Made by a program: the position numbers and the translations under genes
Assembly: GCA_011390335.1 (NCBI GenBank)
Contig: JAABSO010000002.1
Span: forward strand, 124,001-188,000
Reading direction: 5' to 3'
From: Desulfotignum sp.
GTDB lineage: Bacteria > Desulfobacterota > Desulfobacteria > Desulfobacterales > Desulfobacteraceae
Length of the DNA stretch: 64,000 nt
Part shown: in pieces, positions 63,594 to 64,000 of the stretch
Numbering within the stretch: the stretch's first letter is position 1
How the letters are laid out: each line of letters opens with the position of its first letter
Notes under the pieces: model-generated
Told to the model about the DNA's origin: nothing
The model's database searches: none
What the model saw: only the letters and a program-made list of their open reading frames with translations

Positions 63594-63863
63594 ATGGAAT
63601 TTCTTGTTGGAAGTGTATGGGCAGCAGGCCTGGCTATCGGTATTGCTGCATTCGGTTGCGGTATTGGACAGGGTTTGGGTCTGAATGGCGCCATGAGCGG
63701 TATTTCCAGAAATCCGGAAGCTGCCGGTAAAATTCAGGTGAACATGCTCATCGGTCTGGCACTCATTGAATCACTGTGTATTTATGCACTGGTTGTATCA
63801 TTGATTCTCATGTATGCCCATCCTGCCCTGGAGGCTGCTACTGCAGCGCTTGGCGCACAATAG
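63594..63863 (+). CDS. atpE: ATP synthase F0 subunit c
   Basis: An 89-residue two-helix hairpin protein forming the rotor ring. The ion-binding glutamate is Glu59 in ALIESLCIY, followed by Ser60, and helix 1 has Gln26 in CGIGQGLG. Gln plus Glu-Ser is the combination that coordinates sodium in the Ilyobacter-type c-ring, though Pro28 and Thr67 of that enzyme are replaced (Cys and Leu). AGAAGGAG lies before ATG 63594. No F1 gene follows; a strong terminator ends the operon. Confidence 0.96.
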   Translation: MEFLVGSVWAAGLAIGIAAFGCGIGQGLGLNGAMSGISRNPEAAGKIQVNMLIGLALIESLCIYALVVSLILMYAHPALEAATAALGAQ

Positions 63864-63895
63864 GTCATACAAAGCTCTAAGTGAAATAGATGACA

Positions 63896-63934
63896 AAAAG
63901 GTGCAGGGCAGCATGCCCTGCACCTTTTTGTTTT
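63896..63934 (+). terminator. Rho-independent terminator of the atpZIBE operon
   Basis: A perfect 11-bp stem, GGTGCAGGGCA (63900-63910) with TGCCCTGCACC (63914-63924), extended by the flanking A-run and T-run, and followed by TTTTTGTTTT. Confidence 0.92.
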
Positions 63935-64000
63935 ATTTGTATAACCACAACTTTGTTTTATTTTGTAAGAAATTATGTCATAATGTTATAAAATTTTGAC

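Noticed and set aside
1..64000. CRISPR arrays, rRNA genes, prophage or complete IS elements
   Set aside because: No spaced direct-repeat array, rRNA-like sequence, integrase or transposase frame was seen.

Overview
The window looks like chromosome from a sulfate-reducing deltaproteobacterium, most likely Desulfobacterota/Desulfobacteraceae (Desulfobacter, Desulfobacula or Desulfotignum type). The evidence is gene content and style. The adenylate kinase has the Cys-X5-His-X15-Cys-X2-Cys metal site known from sulfate reducers. A small F0 operon (atpZ-atpI-atpB-atpE) has its own terminator and no F1 genes after it. EF-Ts is short, RNase J sits next to FtsK, and there are TRAP, ABC and BKACE-type catabolic genes. 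No sulfate-reduction gene lies in the window, so the placement is an inference.

Layout. 1-4200: a RecD2 helicase cut by the window edge, a convergent UvrD-like helicase and a nitroreductase. 4200-6170: mostly non-coding, with a MITE-like repeat and a lytic transglycosylase gene lacking a signal peptide. 6175-14515: a tight five-gene operon of a peptide/nickel-type ABC importer (binding protein, two permeases, one fused double ATPase) followed by a 1020-residue kinase / M23-like / phospho-lyase fusion. 14600-18300: a small unknown protein, a PilZ protein, tRNA-Gln, a second MITE copy, LarE, a PPC-domain protein and Ndk. 18400-29586: housekeeping genes (coaE, rho, rpmE, prfA, prmC, rpsB, tsf, pyrH, frr, uppS, cdsA, dxr, rseP). 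29588-40617: purL-purQ, two membrane proteins, RNase J, FtsK, a methyltransferase and a hotdog thioesterase. 40781-46238, all on the minus strand: ChaN-like lipoprotein, methyltransferase, glycosyltransferase, tRNA-Arg, folC, rpsU, adk. 46798-50482: eno, pyrG and an alpha/beta hydrolase. 50737-60000: a catabolic island. 60066-64000: an orphan response regulator, a 29-bp perfect palindrome, pgeF and the F0 operon.

The most interesting part is the island at 50737-60000. It holds an MIO-type ammonia-lyase/aminomutase with a Thr-Ser-Gly triad, a class III aminotransferase of the beta-amino-acid type, an Lrp/AsnC regulator, a beta-keto acid cleavage enzyme (BKACE), an AMP-forming acyl-CoA ligase and a complete TRAP transporter. 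Read together they suggest uptake of an amino acid, a shift of its amino group from alpha to beta, transamination to a beta-keto acid, and acetyl-CoA-dependent cleavage to an acyl-CoA (benzoyl-CoA or a hydroxy analogue if the substrate is aromatic) plus acetoacetate, which the ligase may reactivate. I know of no described pathway with this set of steps. The pathway is an inference from families and gene order.

A second item is a family of palindromic intergenic repeats. There are two roughly 265-bp copies with terminal inverted repeats, one diverged copy ending in a U-tract, and one short perfect palindrome. All share a TCCTGTG / CACAGGA core.
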